Source: Pseudoduganella rivuli (GTDB lineage Bacteria; Pseudomonadota; Gammaproteobacteria; Burkholderiales; Burkholderiaceae_D). Taken from it: a stretch of DNA of 64,000 nucleotides. This document shows, piece after piece, positions 15,841-24,755 of this stretch; position 1 is the first letter of the stretch; each line of letters begins with the position of its first letter. The stretch is from contig NZ_WKJJ01000016.1 in the NCBI RefSeq assembly GCF_009674485.1, positions 62,001 through 126,000 on the forward strand. Direction: 5' to 3'. Made by a program: the position numbers and the translations under genes. The notes under the pieces were generated by a model, which saw only the letters and a program-made list of their open reading frames with translations, did not search any database and was not told the DNA's origin.

Positions 15841-17496
15841 GTGGGCCGCCTGTTCTGGAAGTTCTTCCTTTCCATCCTGCTGGCGCAGTTGGCGGCCACG
15901 GTGGCCATCGGCGGCGCCGTGTGGCTGAAGAACCGTGACGCGAGTCCGCCGCGGCGCTATGAGATCGATACGGGTCCGCGCGCGGAAGACGCGATAGCGT
16001 CGGCTGCCGCAACCCTGGAATTCGGCGGCGTCAAGGCCATGCAAAGCTTGCTGGAAAATATGGACCGGCACCGCGTGCACGCGGTCGATGAAAAGGGCCA
16101 TGAATTGCTGGGCCGGATCGTCAAGCCCGGCGCCGTGCTGGCGGCGCGCGAAGTGCTGAAACAGGGCGACCGCCAGCGCGTGGTGCGGGAAGTCAAGGCG
16201 GCCGACGGCCACCAGTACTTGCTGTTCCTGCCGCAGCCCGAACCTCCCGGTCCCATGGGTCCGGGCACACCCCAGATATTCTCGGGGGCGGGCCTGGCTG
16301 GCCTCACCGCTGCCGCATCGGCGTCGTTCGGCGAGCACGGCACGCCGCCGGACGGGCCGCGCGGGCGCGGGCCCGGCGACATGGGTGGAGGCCACGGAGG
16401 ATACCGTGGCGCGCGGGATGATTTCAATAACGGCAATGGCCCCGGCGGCGGCTATGGACCACGCGGTGGCCCTGGTGGTCCTGGTGGTCCCGGAGGCCCT
16501 GGTGGCCATGGAGGACCTGGCGGACCCGGAGGACCGGACGGACTCGGTGGACCTGGCGGTCCCGGTGGCCCCGGCGGCCCGCAACGCTTCCAGCCGCTGA
16601 CGCCCTTCATCCCGATTGCCGCCGCGGTCATTGCCAGCCTGCTGTTTGCGGCGTTGCTGGCGTGGTATTTCGCGCGCCCGATCCGTTCACTGCGCCAAGC
16701 GTTCGAAGCGGCGTCCCAAGGCGACCTGCAACCCCGCTTCGCCCACACGGCCGGCAAGCGGGGCGATGAGCTGACCGACCTGGGGCGCGATTTCGACCGC
16801 ATGACGGCGCGCCTTCGCAGCCTGATCGATGGCCAGACGCGCCTGATGCACGACGTGTCACATGAATTGCGTTCGCCGCTGGCGCGGCTGCAAGCGGCCA
16901 TCGGCCTGGCGCACCAGCAGCCGGACAAGGCCCACGCCACGATGGAGCGCATCGAACGGGAAAGCGTACGCATGGATAAGCTGGTGGGGGAATTGCTGAC
17001 GCTGGCGCGGCTGGAGTCCGGTTCCGTCACGGCGCCGAAGGAACCCGTCAATATGGCGGAACTGCTCGATGAAATCGTCGCGGATGCGGAATTCGAGGCA
17101 GCGTCGACCGACCGCGCCATCGAGTTGCGGGGCGACGCGGACGTTGCCGTACTGGGCCAGGCAGACTTGCTGGCACGCGCCATTGAAAACATCGTGCGCA
17201 ACGCCATCAAGCACAGCCCGGCGGGCGGCACGGTGCGGGTGGAACTGGAGGTGGACGAGGCGAAACAGCGCCTGGCGATCCGCGTGCTGGACCGGGGGCC
17301 GGGCGTCGCCGAGCAGGATCTGGCCACCATCTTCCAGCCCTTCTTCCGCAGCACGGACACGCCGAAGGACGTCGAAGGCCATGGCCTGGGCCTGGCCATC
17401 GCCCAGCAAGTGGTGCACACGCATGGTGGCGCCCTGACGGCCGCCAACCGCGACGGCGGCGGCCTGTGCGTGCAAATCACGTTGCCGATCGCCTGA
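15841..17496 (+). CDS. cpxA: CpxA-like sensor histidine kinase with collagen-like Gly-Pro periplasmic insert
   Basis: The order is an N-terminal membrane helix (about 5-25), a periplasmic domain, a second membrane helix (about 258-280), HAMP, a HisKA domain with phospho-acceptor His341 in HDVSHELRSPLARL, and HATPase_c with N-box NIVRNAIKHSP and G-boxes DRGPGV and GHGLGLAIA. The periplasmic part ends in a long run of Gly-Gly-Pro/Gly-Pro triplets (about 202-247) not seen in E. coli CpxA. GTG 15841 is preferred: AAGGA lies six bases before it. TTG 15835 is an alternative. The length is 551 aa, longer than E. coli CpxA (457) mainly because of the periplasmic region. Confidence 0.85.
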   Translation: MGRLFWKFFLSILLAQLAATVAIGGAVWLKNRDASPPRRYEIDTGPRAEDAIASAAATLEFGGVKAMQSLLENMDRHRVHAVDEKGHELLGRIVKPGAVLAAREVLKQGDRQRVVREVKAADGHQYLLFLPQPEPPGPMGPGTPQIFSGAGLAGLTAAASASFGEHGTPPDGPRGRGPGDMGGGHGGYRGARDDFNNGNGPGGGYGPRGGPGGPGGPGGPGGHGGPGGPGGPDGLGGPGGPGGPGGPQRFQPLTPFIPIAAAVIASLLFAALLAWYFARPIRSLRQAFEAASQGDLQPRFAHTAGKRGDELTDLGRDFDRMTARLRSLIDGQTRLMHDVSHELRSPLARLQAAIGLAHQQPDKAHATMERIERESVRMDKLVGELLTLARLESGSVTAPKEPVNMAELLDEIVADAEFEAASTDRAIELRGDADVAVLGQADLLARAIENIVRNAIKHSPAGGTVRVELEVDEAKQRLAIRVLDRGPGVAEQDLATIFQPFFRSTDTPKDVEGHGLGLAIAQQVVHTHGGALTAANRDGGGLCVQITLPIA

Positions 17497-17503
17497 AACG
17501 ACA

Positions 17504-17532
17504 ACGGCGCGCTCTGTTGCCAGGCGCGCCGT
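17504..17532. terminator. Possible bidirectional terminator between cpxA and dcd
   Basis: ACGGCGCGC and GCGCGCCGT form a nine-base-pair stem with an 11-base loop in the 54 bases between two convergent genes. No clear T-run follows on either strand, so strength is uncertain. Confidence 0.45.
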
Positions 17533-17550
17533 TCGATTGCGGATGTGGCG

Positions 17551-18117
17551 TTATGCCTTCGGCAGCGTCACGCCATGCTGGCCCTGGTACTTGCCGTTGC
17601 GGTCCTTGTACGACGTTTCGCAGATCTCGTCGCTTTCAAAGAACAGCACTTGCGCGCAGCCTTCGCCCGCGTAGATTTTCGCCGGCAGCGGCGTGGTGTT
17701 GGAAAATTCCAGGGTCACGTAACCTTCCCATTCCGGCTCGAACGGCGTCACGTTGACGATGATGCCGCAACGCGCGTAGGTCGATTTACCCAGGCACACC
17801 GTCAGCACATTGCGCGGGATGCGGAAGTATTCGATGGTGCGGGCCAGAGCGAACGAGTTCGGCGGGATGATGCAGACATCGCTTTTGATGTCGACAAACG
17901 AATTGGAATCGAAGTTTTTCGGGTCGACGATGGTGCTGTTGATGTTGGTAAACACCTTGAATTCGTCGGCGCAACGGATGTCGTAACCATAGGACGACGT
18001 ACCGTACGAAATCACTTTGCGGCCATCCTGGGCGCGCACCTGGCCCGGTTCGAACGGCTCGATCATGCCGTGCTGCTCCGCCATGCGGCGTATCCATTTA
18101 TCGCTCTTAATCGTCAT
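17551..18117 (-). CDS. dcd: dCTP deaminase
   Basis: The 188-aa protein matches Dcd in length and in its blocks: MTIKSDKWIRRMA at the start, SYGTSSYGYDIR, the catalytic-site segment CGIIVNVTPFEPEWEGYVTLE with its Glu, and the C-terminal SYKDRNGKYQGQHGVTLPKA. The enzyme deaminates dCTP to dUTP in thymidylate precursor synthesis in the cytoplasm. The C-terminal tail that closes over the nucleotide is complete. It is a single gene, convergent with cpxA. Confidence 0.95.
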   Translation of the reverse strand: MTIKSDKWIRRMAEQHGMIEPFEPGQVRAQDGRKVISYGTSSYGYDIRCADEFKVFTNINSTIVDPKNFDSNSFVDIKSDVCIIPPNSFALARTIEYFRIPRNVLTVCLGKSTYARCGIIVNVTPFEPEWEGYVTLEFSNTTPLPAKIYAGEGCAQVLFFESDEICETSYKDRNGKYQGQHGVTLPKA

Positions 18118-18225
18118 CGCAAAACCATTCTTTCAAGATTGCAGGCAGGCGCCAGGGCCCGAACACCCGGGATTTTACAAGAAAGCCCTGCCTTCAAGAA
18201 CAATTTTGCAATTTGCCGGCGATTT

Positions 18226-19062
18226 TCAAGCCCGGCGGCGGCGATGGTAAGCGTCGCGGTTGCCCGTGGTTTCCAGCAATTCCGTGATCATTTCGTGTAT
18301 GGTTTGCGCCGTCAGTTCCGGCGACTCCATCGGGAACAGGTGGCCGCCCGGCAACATGCGGATATGCTTGCCGACCAGCCGGTGCGTCGCTTCCAGCCCC
18401 GCCATGCGGTTTTCCTCCGACTCGGTGCCGCCGATAAACCCGGCCGGGACCTGCAAGCCGCCGCCCACCAGCTTGCCGACATGGTGTGGCAGGCTGCGAT
18501 AGACCGCCGTCTCGTTTTCCCGCGTAAAACGCAGTTGCACACCGTCCGGATGGGGTTTCAGTCCCGAATCGATATAATCGCGCAGCACGCCGGGCGCCCA
18601 CGCGGCAAATAAATCTTTCGATGCGAAATGCTGGTACGCCGCCTCGGCATCGGGCCACACGTTGCGGCGCCGCGCGGAAAAACGCGCCGGCGAAAATTTG
18701 TCCGCAATCGGCGTCTTGCGCATCATGCGCAACACCATCGCACGCCAGCCCGCCACCACGGGCGAATCGAGCATCACCACACAGCGCACCAGGTCGGGAC
18801 GCTTGGCCGCCGTCATCACGCTGAGCATGCCGCCCAGCGAATGGCCCAGCAGAATGACCGGTTCCGTGTAGCGTTTTTCCAGCTCGTCCGCCAGTTCGCG
18901 CACCAGGTGCGGCCAGCCCGTGCGCACGGGATAGGCGGGATTGTGCGCATGCATGTCGAGTGCGCCGATGCTGTAATGCTCGCCCAGCAAGTCGAACAGC
19001 TTGCGGTAGGTGCCGGCAGGATAGCTGTTGGCATGGGCAAAATGGATTTGTGGTTTTTTCAC
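18226..19062 (-). CDS. Alpha/beta hydrolase
   Basis: The 278-aa protein has the nucleophile elbow GHSLGGML (Ser near residue 96) and a late His in GGHLFPMESPE, as in alpha/beta-hydrolase esterases and related enzymes. The N-terminal HAHANSY-like segment (FAHANSYPAGTY) may form the oxyanion loop. No signal peptide is visible, so it is cytoplasmic. Substrate unknown. The ATG at 19062 is the first in frame; an internal lid region (about 120-190) is rich in Arg. The gene stands alone, with 108 bases before dcd. Confidence 0.85.
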   Translation of the reverse strand: MKKPQIHFAHANSYPAGTYRKLFDLLGEHYSIGALDMHAHNPAYPVRTGWPHLVRELADELEKRYTEPVILLGHSLGGMLSVMTAAKRPDLVRCVVMLDSPVVAGWRAMVLRMMRKTPIADKFSPARFSARRRNVWPDAEAAYQHFASKDLFAAWAPGVLRDYIDSGLKPHPDGVQLRFTRENETAVYRSLPHHVGKLVGGGLQVPAGFIGGTESEENRMAGLEATHRLVGKHIRMLPGGHLFPMESPELTAQTIHEMITELLETTGNRDAYHRRRRA

Positions 19063-19126
19063 GGCGTGCGGCCTCCTTCAAGGGCATTGTAAAGAGGCTG
19101 CGTCATTAATAAGTAGAACGCTTGCT

Positions 19127-19282
19127 CTAATCTTTGGCTGGCTGCGGTGGCGCGGGCGCCGCTGGTTTCTCAACAATGAGGACGTGCTGATTGACGGCCT
19201 TGTCTTGCCGGCGCTGCTGGACAACCTGGGTGGCCACGGCTTTTGGCGGCACGACGGGTTTCGGGTGGCGGGGAAACAGCAT
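19127..19282 (-). CDS. Small proline-rich protein, unknown
   Basis: A 51-codon frame starts at ATG 19282 with AAGGA five bases upstream, a better site than many genes here. The product is basic at the N-terminus (MLFPRHPKPVVPPKAV), then Gln/Arg-rich, and ends with a Pro/Ala tail. It starts 58 bases after the comEC stop on the same strand, so it may be cotranscribed. No homolog recognised; it is kept for its ribosome-binding site. Confidence 0.45.
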   Translation of the reverse strand: MLFPRHPKPVVPPKAVATQVVQQRRQDKAVNQHVLIVEKPAAPAPPQPAKD

Positions 19283-19340
19283 GGCGATCCTTATCGTACA
19301 GACAGGGCCCATAGATAAGGGCATATGCCAATTTGGCAAG

Positions 19341-21893
19341 TCATTGCCGGTACCAATACCGCGCATGGTCGCTGCGGTACGCTTGCACCGCCACGCCGTC
19401 GCCCAACGACAGCGTAATGGCCCCGGTTTCATCGGTCCGCAACGACCGGATACCCAGCGCGCCATAGCGGGCCCACACTTGCGGCTGCGGATGGTGGTAG
19501 CGGTTGCGGTTGCCGACCTGGAACAGCGCCACCGATGGCGCCACGGCGCGCAGGAAAGCTTGCGTCGACGACGTGCCGCTGCCATGGTGCGGCGCCAGCA
19601 GCACGTCCGCATGCAGCCGGTCCGGCGCACCGGCCAGTAATTGCGCTTCCTGCGCCGCTTCGATATCGCCCGCCAGCAGGATGGATTGGCCGCCGGCGCT
19701 GATTTTCAGCACACAGCTGCGCGCATTGGGTTTCAGACCGGGATCGCCATAGCTGTCCGGCGCCGGATGCAGGAACGCGAAATCCACGCCATCCCAGCGC
19801 CATGCCTGCCCGGCCATGCAATGCATGTGCCGTCGCGCTACCTGCGCCAGCGGATGGTGCGGATGCAGCGACGATGCCAGCCAGGCGACGTCGCTTCCCT
19901 GCAAGACCGCCAGCGCGCCGCCGGCATGATCGGTATCGCTATGGCTGACAATCACGCCATCGAGCTTGCGGATGCCGCGTGCTTTCAGATACGGCAGGAT
20001 GACACGGTTACCGCCGTTCGACTCCGCGGCGTACGACGGCCCGGTGTCATACAGCAGCCGGTGCCCGGCGGTTTCCACCAGCAACGCCATGCCCTGCCCC
20101 ACGTCGAACGCGATGACGCGCAATTGTCCGCTCACCGGATGATCCGGCTGCGCCAGCAACAGCGGCAGCCACGTCACGAGCCCCAGCCAGCGCACGGGCC
20201 AGCCGCGCGGCGCCAGCATCCACGCGGCGCCCAGCAACGCCCAGATAAACGCCCACGCGGGCGGCGTGGGCGCCGGCCACACCGCATGGGGCCATGCGCT
20301 GATCCACTGCAATGCCTGCGCCAGCAGCCACACGGCGCCATGCGCCAGCTGCAGCAGCGGCGCCCCCAACGCCGGCGGCAGCAGACTGCCTGCCAGCGCC
20401 AGCGGCGTGACGAACAAGCTGATGACGGGGATCGCGATGGCGTTGGCGATGGGGCTGGCCAGCGAAAACTGGGCAAACAGCAGCATGGTCAGCGGAACCA
20501 GCCCCACCGTCACGGCAAATTGCACGTGGGCGGCCATGCGCAGGCCGGCAACGGTATTGGCCAGCCACACCCGGGAAAGCCCAAGCCACCCCGCTACGCC
20601 GCCGCCTTCGCCAATTCCGCCGGCAGCGGCATGCGCCCTGCCGCCGGCGCTGGTGGCCGGGGTGGCTGTCATCCCGCGACTGTTCGTTAATTGCATATTT
20701 AACTCACCCACCACGGCCATTCCGCCGGCGCTGCCGGGACGCCCCGCCGTCGCATACAGGATCGCCGCCACCGCGCCAAAGGACAGCCAGAACCCCGGCC
20801 ACATCACGGCCCACGGATCCAGCAATACCGTGACGAACGCGGCCAGGCACAGCACGTGCGTGATGCCGGCCAGCCGGTCCAGCCACAGCGCCACGGCAAC
20901 CACGGCCAGCATGTACAAGGTACGCTGCGCGGGCACGCCAAACCCCGCCAGCAGCACATAGGCAAACGCCGTCAGCAAGCCCGCCAAGGCGGCCACCTTT
21001 TGCGCCGGCAGCAGCAACGGCAATTGCGCACCGGTGAAAAACGACCGGCGCCACAGCGCGGCGGCGGCCCATGCCACCAGTCCCGCCAGCATCGTGATGT
21101 GGAGCCCGGAGATGCTGACCAGGTGGGAGATGCCGGTGCGGTTGAAGACGTCCCAGTCGGACTGGCTGATGGCGCGCTGATCGCCGATGACCAGCGCCAC
21201 GATGACGCCGGCGTATTCCTTGCCTGGCAGCGCGCGCGCTATCCGGTCCCGCAGCGCCGCCCGCCCCCGTTCCACCGCATTGCCAAAGCCCGGCACGAAG
21301 CCGGCCAGCTTGCGATTCGACGCCTGCTGCCGCACGTAGCCGGTGGCACGAACGCCCTGTTCCAGCAGCCACAATTCGTAGTCGAAACCATACGGGTTGG
21401 CATTGCCGTGCGGACGTTGCAGCCGTACCGTCAATTGCCAGCGCTGGCCGGGACGGATATCCGGCACGGCAGTGGTATCCATACGGCTATCGGCAAACCA
21501 TGACACGGAGATGCGCGGTGGCACGCGGATGACGGCATCGTGGACCTGCTCCACCGCCAGGTTGAATCGCAGGCCCTGGCTCGAGCGGCCGGGCAAGCTG
21601 TCGACAACGCCTGTCAGCGTGATATCGCGGCCTTCCGCATTGACGGGAAGTGCGGGACCCAGGGCGGCTTGCGCCAACAGTGCGGCCCAGTAAAAGCCGG
21701 CGGCAAATCCCGTGGCGGCCGCCAATGCCGGCCTCGCAGCCCGTCCATACCGCCAGTGGCACAGCACATGGACCAGCAGCACCGCCGACACCAGCGTGCC
21801 GGCCAGTGACCACGCCGGATGCAAAGGCAATGCCGCCTGTTGCTGCAAGCACGCGGCGCCACCGACAAAGCCGAGCAACGCGCAGCGGGACAT
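19341..21893 (-). CDS. comEC: ComEC/Rec2 DNA-uptake channel protein
   Basis: The 850-aa membrane protein has N-terminal hydrophobic segments with the DUF4131-type domain, the ComEC competence domain with GISHLVSISGLHITMLAGL (about 258-276), many membrane spans to about 570, and a C-terminal metallo-beta-lactamase-like domain (about 600-850) with HSDTDHAGG and PHHGSGTSS. ComEC carries single-stranded DNA across the inner membrane during natural transformation; the C-terminal domain is thought to be a nuclease. Together with the minor pilins at 57-64 kb it suggests potential for natural competence. It starts 59 bases after tatD. Confidence 0.93.
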   Translation of the reverse strand: MSRCALLGFVGGAACLQQQAALPLHPAWSLAGTLVSAVLLVHVLCHWRYGRAARPALAAATGFAAGFYWAALLAQAALGPALPVNAEGRDITLTGVVDSLPGRSSQGLRFNLAVEQVHDAVIRVPPRISVSWFADSRMDTTAVPDIRPGQRWQLTVRLQRPHGNANPYGFDYELWLLEQGVRATGYVRQQASNRKLAGFVPGFGNAVERGRAALRDRIARALPGKEYAGVIVALVIGDQRAISQSDWDVFNRTGISHLVSISGLHITMLAGLVAWAAAALWRRSFFTGAQLPLLLPAQKVAALAGLLTAFAYVLLAGFGVPAQRTLYMLAVVAVALWLDRLAGITHVLCLAAFVTVLLDPWAVMWPGFWLSFGAVAAILYATAGRPGSAGGMAVVGELNMQLTNSRGMTATPATSAGGRAHAAAGGIGEGGGVAGWLGLSRVWLANTVAGLRMAAHVQFAVTVGLVPLTMLLFAQFSLASPIANAIAIPVISLFVTPLALAGSLLPPALGAPLLQLAHGAVWLLAQALQWISAWPHAVWPAPTPPAWAFIWALLGAAWMLAPRGWPVRWLGLVTWLPLLLAQPDHPVSGQLRVIAFDVGQGMALLVETAGHRLLYDTGPSYAAESNGGNRVILPYLKARGIRKLDGVIVSHSDTDHAGGALAVLQGSDVAWLASSLHPHHPLAQVARRHMHCMAGQAWRWDGVDFAFLHPAPDSYGDPGLKPNARSCVLKISAGGQSILLAGDIEAAQEAQLLAGAPDRLHADVLLAPHHGSGTSSTQAFLRAVAPSVALFQVGNRNRYHHPQPQVWARYGALGIRSLRTDETGAITLSLGDGVAVQAYRSDHARYWYRQ

Positions 21894-21952
21894 GGCGGCC
21901 TCCGGGAAGCGAAACCCCTATTGTGCGCAACGGGACTGCCCGGCTGTTTGAC

Positions 21953-22777
21953 TTAAGGCACGCCCGTTGCGTCTGGTCCGTCCAGCAACGTCGCCATCCT
22001 CGGCAAGATCGCCCTGGCATTGGCCGCCGTCACATCCCTCACCTCTTCCACCGGTATCCCCCGCAACTGCGCCAATACCTCGCCGATGCGCGGCACCTGG
22101 TCCGGCGTGTTGACACCCGGATGTATCCACGCCGGCGCGATGTCCGGCGCATCGGTTTCCATGACGATGGCGGACAATGGCAAGTCGGTGGCCAGCCGCC
22201 GGATCTGCAACGCCCGCGTAAAGGTCAGGTTGCCGCCGAAGCCCAGCTTGAAGCCGACGTCGATATAACCCTGCGCCTGCTGGAAGCTGCCGTTGAACGC
22301 ATGGGCGATACCGCCGTTCGGCGTGATTTGCCGCACGTGTTTCAACACCTGGTCCTGCGACTTGCGCACGTGCGTCAGCACCGGCAAGCCGAAGTCGCGC
22401 GCGATGCGCAACTGTTCGCGGAAAAACGCAATCTGCTTGTCGCGCATGACGGGCTCGTTGAGCAGCGGGATGAAGAAATCCAGCCCCACTTCGCCAACGC
22501 CGATGAAGCGCGGATCGCCCATGGCCGCTTCCACGCGCGCGCGCAGCACGGCCAGGTCATCTTCCGTGGCGTTCGGCACGCAAATCGGGTGGATGCCCAG
22601 CGCATAACACGTGTTGCCACGCTGCGCGGCCAGCTGCGCCACCGTGTCCAGGTTGCCCCGGTCGATGGCGGGAATCACGATCATGCCGACGCCCTGCCTG
22701 TCCGCATCGTCCGCGATGTCCAGCGTGCGCGCGCCGAATTCGTGGGCGTCCAGGTGGCAATGGGTATCGATCCACAT
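21953..22777 (-). CDS. TatD family metal-dependent DNase/hydrolase
   Basis: The 274-aa protein opens with WIDTHCHLD (HxH metal site) and has GVGEVGLDFF, LTHVRKSQD, HAFNGSFQQAQ and METDAPDIAP, the full set of TatD motifs. TatD-type enzymes are 3'-5' DNases or related hydrolases. ATG 22777 is chosen because GAGGAG is seven bases upstream; an in-frame GTG at 22783 is only one base from that site. It follows lolD by 11 bases, so it is in the lol operon. Confidence 0.9.
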   Translation of the reverse strand: MWIDTHCHLDAHEFGARTLDIADDADRQGVGMIVIPAIDRGNLDTVAQLAAQRGNTCYALGIHPICVPNATEDDLAVLRARVEAAMGDPRFIGVGEVGLDFFIPLLNEPVMRDKQIAFFREQLRIARDFGLPVLTHVRKSQDQVLKHVRQITPNGGIAHAFNGSFQQAQGYIDVGFKLGFGGNLTFTRALQIRRLATDLPLSAIVMETDAPDIAPAWIHPGVNTPDQVPRIGEVLAQLRGIPVEEVRDVTAANARAILPRMATLLDGPDATGVP

Positions 22778-22788
22778 GATCACACTCC

Positions 22789-23487
22789 TCAGGATTCCTG
22801 CTGCAATCCCTGGTCCGTCAGGCGCAGCACGCGGTCGCAGCGGCGCGCCAGTTCCGCATCGTGTGTGACGATGACAAATGCCGTGCCCAGCGTGCGCGAC
22901 AATTCCAGCATCAGGTCGAACACCTGCTCCGCCGTGTGGTGATCCAGGTTGCCGGTGGGTTCGTCGGCCAGCACGCAGGCCGGCTGCGTCACCAGCGCCC
23001 GCGCCAGCGCCACGCGCTGCCGTTCGCCGCCGGACAATTCGCCCGGCACGTGCGTCACGCGCTTGGCCAGGTTCACGCGGGCGAGAATTTGTTGCGCCTG
23101 CTCATGGGCAAGCGAGCGCTTCATGCGGCGGATCATCAGCGGCATGGCGACGTTGTCCAGCGCCGAGAATTCCGGCAGCAAATGGTGGAACTGGTAGACG
23201 AAGCCCAGCGATGCGTTGCGCAAGTCGCCCCGCGCCGCTTCGCCCAGGCTGGCGAAATCCCGTCCCAGCAAGGACACCATGCCGGTGCTGGGCGTATCGA
23301 GCCCGCCCAGCAGGTGCAGCAAGGTGGACTTGCCGGAACCGGACGCGCCGACGATGGCGACCCGCTCGCCGCGCCGCACGTCGAGATCGATACCGCGCAA
23401 CACGGGAACGGAATACGCGCCCTGCGTAAACGTCTTGCCCAATCCGCGGCACGACAGTACAGCGGCGCCATTGTTGATGTCATTCAT
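22789..23487 (-). CDS. lolD: Lipoprotein-releasing system ATP-binding protein LolD
   Basis: This 232-aa ABC ATPase has Walker A GASGSGKST, the Q-loop region FVYQFHHLLPEF, signature LSGGERQRVALARAL and Walker B CVLADEPTGNLD, with the LolD/MacB-type sequence around them. It powers release of outer-membrane lipoproteins from the inner membrane to LolA. Its start overlaps the end of the second permease gene by 8 bases, consistent with a tightly coupled LolCDE operon. Confidence 0.93.
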   Translation of the reverse strand: MNDINNGAAVLSCRGLGKTFTQGAYSVPVLRGIDLDVRRGERVAIVGASGSGKSTLLHLLGGLDTPSTGMVSLLGRDFASLGEAARGDLRNASLGFVYQFHHLLPEFSALDNVAMPLMIRRMKRSLAHEQAQQILARVNLAKRVTHVPGELSGGERQRVALARALVTQPACVLADEPTGNLDHHTAEQVFDLMLELSRTLGTAFVIVTHDAELARRCDRVLRLTDQGLQQES

Positions 23488-24745
23488 AGCGCAATGCCTC
23501 CGCAGGTTTCACACGGGCCGCCCACCAGCTGGGGTAAATCGTGGCCGCGAAGGCCAGGATCACGGACACGACGCCGATCCGGATCACGTCCGGCCAGCGC
23601 ATGTCCGACGGAACGGTGCTGATGTAATAAATATCTCTCGACAGGAATTGGATGCCCAGGACGTGTTCGATGAACGGCACGATGACGTCGATGTTTTGCG
23701 CCACCAGCACGCCGCCGATCACGCCGGCCGCCGCGCCCATCACGCCGGCAATACCGCCCTGGATCATGAAGATTTTCATGATCGACGCGGGTGACGCGCC
23801 CAGCGTGCGCAGGATGGCGATGTCGGCCTGCTTGTCCGTCACCGTCATCACCAAGGTCGACACCAAGTTGAACGCGGCCACCGCCACGATCAGCGCCAGG
23901 ATGATGAACATCATGCGCTTTTCCGTCTGCACGGCGGCAAACCAGTTGGCATTCAATTTGGACCAGTCGCGCACTTGCAACTGTCCGCCCATGGTTTTCT
24001 TCAATTCCTCGGCCACTTCGGGCGCACGGTGCATGTCCGCCAGTTTCAGGCGCAGCCCCGCCGGGCCGGACAGGCGCAGCATGCGCTGCGCATCCTCGAT
24101 ATGGATGAACGCCATGCCGGCGTCGAATTCCTGGTGGCCCGCCTGGAACACGCCCGCCACCGTGAACGCGCGCATGCGCGGCACCACGCCGGCAGGCGTC
24201 ACCGTGCCTTGCGCCAGCATCATCGTGACCTTGTCGCCGATATTGACTTGCAGCGCGCGCGCCAGGTCGATGCCCAGCACGATGCGGAACTCGCCCGGCT
24301 GCAAGGCTTCAAAGCTGCCGTAGCGCGTGCGGCCCGCCACGTCGGACACCTTCGGTTCTTCTTCCGGCAGCACGCCGCGCACCACGGCGGGCCGCAGCGC
24401 TTCCGCGCCGTGCTGCAGCATGGCCTGGGTTTCCACGAACGGCGCCGCGCCCCGCACTTCCGGGTGCTTGAACGCTTGCTGCGCGGCGGCGCGCCAGTCC
24501 GGCATGGCGCCTTCCGGCTCGAACACTTCCACGTGCGCCAGTACCGACAGCATGCGGTCCGTGACTTCCTTCTGGAAGCCGTTCATCACCGACAGCACAA
24601 TGATCAGCGCCGCCACGCCCAGCGCGATGCCGGCCAGTGAGATAAACGAAATAAACGAGATAAAGCCATTGCGGCCGCTGCGCCGCCCGGCGCGCGTATA
24701 GCGCAGGCCGACCAGCCATTCGTAAGGGAGGCTCTTGAAGATCAT
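23480..24745 (-). CDS. Lipoprotein-releasing system permease (LolC/LolE type), copy 2
   Basis: This 421-aa permease has one N-terminal membrane span, a large periplasmic domain, and three C-terminal spans with the conserved DKQADIAILRTLGASPASIMKIF coupling region (about 313-335). It is very similar along its length to the adjacent copy at 24756-26087. ATG 24745 has an AAGGGA upstream; an in-frame ATG at 24763 would overlap the preceding gene by 8 bases. LolC and LolE cannot be told apart by eye because the two copies are far more alike than the E. coli pair. Confidence 0.88.
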   Translation of the reverse strand: MIFKSLPYEWLVGLRYTRAGRRSGRNGFISFISFISLAGIALGVAALIIVLSVMNGFQKEVTDRMLSVLAHVEVFEPEGAMPDWRAAAQQAFKHPEVRGAAPFVETQAMLQHGAEALRPAVVRGVLPEEEPKVSDVAGRTRYGSFEALQPGEFRIVLGIDLARALQVNIGDKVTMMLAQGTVTPAGVVPRMRAFTVAGVFQAGHQEFDAGMAFIHIEDAQRMLRLSGPAGLRLKLADMHRAPEVAEELKKTMGGQLQVRDWSKLNANWFAAVQTEKRMMFIILALIVAVAAFNLVSTLVMTVTDKQADIAILRTLGASPASIMKIFMIQGGIAGVMGAAAGVIGGVLVAQNIDVIVPFIEHVLGIQFLSRDIYYISTVPSDMRWPDVIRIGVVSVILAFAATIYPSWWAARVKPAEALRYE

Positions 24746-24755
24746 CGGGGCTCCC

